Origin: a bacterium
GTDB taxonomy: Bacteria > Chloroflexota > Dormibacteria > Aeolococcales > Bog-877
Direction of reading: 5' to 3'
DNA: 5,357 nucleotides
NCBI GenBank assembly: GCA_021798435.1
Contig: JAJZGN010000141.1
Coordinates: 1 to 5,357 of the forward strand
The notes under the pieces were generated by a model. It ran no database searches. It had not been told where the DNA came from and saw only the letters and a list, made by a program, of their open reading frames with translations. The position numbers and the translations under genes are program-made. Numbering within the stretch: position 1 is the stretch's first letter; every line of letters starts with the position of its first letter. Positions 4,767 to 5,357 of the stretch are shown piece after piece.

Positions 4767-5357
4767 GTGGCGGGCAGGACTGCCAGCCCGCGCCGGCCGG
4801 CGGCCCCGAGGCGCCGGCGCCCCGCCGACCCCGACCGTCGCCAGGGCGCCACCCCGGATCCCGGACGGCGGCTGGGCTGGCTCCTGGTCGTCATGGTGGT
4901 GGCGGTGATGGGGCTGGGCGGCCGGCTGGTCCTGCTGCAGATCAGCCAGGGCTCCCAGCTGGCGGCCGCCGCCGTGGCCCAGCAGGTCTCCCAGGTCACG
5001 ATCCCCGCGGTTCGGGGAGAGATCCTGGACGACCAGGGCCAGGTGCTGGCCGGCAACGTGGCCGTATACGACATCTACGGCGCTCCCAACCAGATCCCCG
5101 CCGGGCAGCGCAATGCCGAGGCGGCGCGGCTGGCCGCGGTTCTCCAGCTGCCGGTCTCCCAGATCCTGACCCAGCTGGATCGGCCGCTGGACTTCGTGTA
5201 CCTGGCCAAGGGCGAGCCACTGGCCGTGGAGCAGCGGCTGCAGGCGATGAACCTGACCGGCGTGGGCGCGATCCAGGGGGAGCAGGCCACCTACGGTCCG
5301 GGGGCCCTGCCCAACACCAGCCTGGCCGCGAACGTGCTGGGATTCGTCAACGCAAAC
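4767..5357 (+). CDS. ftsI: FtsI/PBP3-type class B penicillin-binding protein (N-terminal part)
   Basis: The first 197 codons are present; the gene runs off the window end. FtsI is the septal transpeptidase that cross-links peptidoglycan. The product has an Arg/Pro-rich cytoplasmic tail (1-35), one membrane helix (about 36-57) ending in RLVLLQI, then the PBP dimerisation domain: IPAVRGEILDDQGQVLAGN (79-97), VAVYDIYGAP (98-107), and the late segment YGPGALPNTSLAANVLGFVN, whose LAANVLGF is typical of the family. The catalytic SxxK, SxN and KSG motifs lie beyond the window. Start choice: an in-frame TGA at 4749-4751 and the lack of any other ATG, GTG or TTG before the membrane helix leave GTG 4767 as the only good start, with AAGGG (4751-4755) 11 nt upstream. 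The consensus RGxIxDRxG reads RGEILDDQG here, with Asp89 in place of the usual Arg. Genes for SpoVD- or Pbp2-type division PBPs in the same position cannot be excluded. Confidence 0.9.
   Translation, partial: MAGRTASPRRPAAPRRRRPADPDRRQGATPDPGRRLGWLLVVMVVAVMGLGGRLVLLQISQGSQLAAAAVAQQVSQVTIPAVRGEILDDQGQVLAGNVAVYDIYGAPNQIPAGQRNAEAARLAAVLQLPVSQILTQLDRPLDFVYLAKGEPLAVEQRLQAMNLTGVGAIQGEQATYGPGALPNTSLAANVLGFVNAN

Noticed and set aside
4034..5074. Long antisense open frame of 346 codons opposite ftsL and ftsI
   Set aside because: It is antisense to three convincing genes and has biased, repetitive composition typical of shadow frames in GC-rich DNA. No recognisable motif was seen.
1..5357. Search for a defence system, mobile element, CRISPR array, tRNA or riboswitch
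   Set aside because: None was seen. The whole window is explained by housekeeping genes and their control regions, so no new multi-gene system is claimed.

Overview
The window is a very GC-rich piece of bacterial chromosome (about 70% GC by eye) with every recognisable gene on the + strand. It joins the end of a high-affinity phosphate transport operon to the start of a division and cell wall (dcw) cluster, with the RNase P RNA gene between them. GC-rich codon use, ATGA-type overlaps and GTG starts fit a high-GC bacterium such as an actinobacterium or a Chloroflexota/Dormibacterota-type lineage. The sequence alone does not settle the phylum.

Region 1 (1-2107) holds the 3' end of pstS (binding protein), then complete pstC and pstA (the two permeases), tightly packed with good Shine-Dalgarno sites. 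Together they form the membrane part of the Pst phosphate ABC importer. The ATPase gene pstB, which commonly follows pstA, does not follow it here.

Region 2 (2108-2600) has a short spacer with an imperfect direct repeat and a GC-rich hairpin. It is followed by rnpB, a bacterial type A RNase P RNA of about 406 nt, whose conserved core and closing P1 helix can be read directly. A perfect 10-bp hairpin lies just after it.

Region 3 (2601-2810) is the dcw control region. It has a sigma-70-like promoter (TTGACC, 17 bp, extended TACAGT), followed by GTGG motifs at an exact 10-bp period. That pattern is expected of an operator for MraZ, the product of the first gene downstream. A very short open frame ends on the mraZ ribosome binding site.

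Region 4 (2811-5357) is mraZ, rsmH (mraW), an ftsL-like gene and the 5' part of ftsI (class B penicillin-binding protein), in the classical dcw order. MraZ is a transcription factor, RsmH a 16S rRNA methyltransferase, and FtsL and FtsI are parts of the septal peptidoglycan machinery. I found no mobile element, CRISPR array, tRNA or evident new system. The points most worth a second look are the MraZ-box control region, the missing pstB, non-consensus residues in the RsmH motifs, and an AT-richer codon patch in rsmH.
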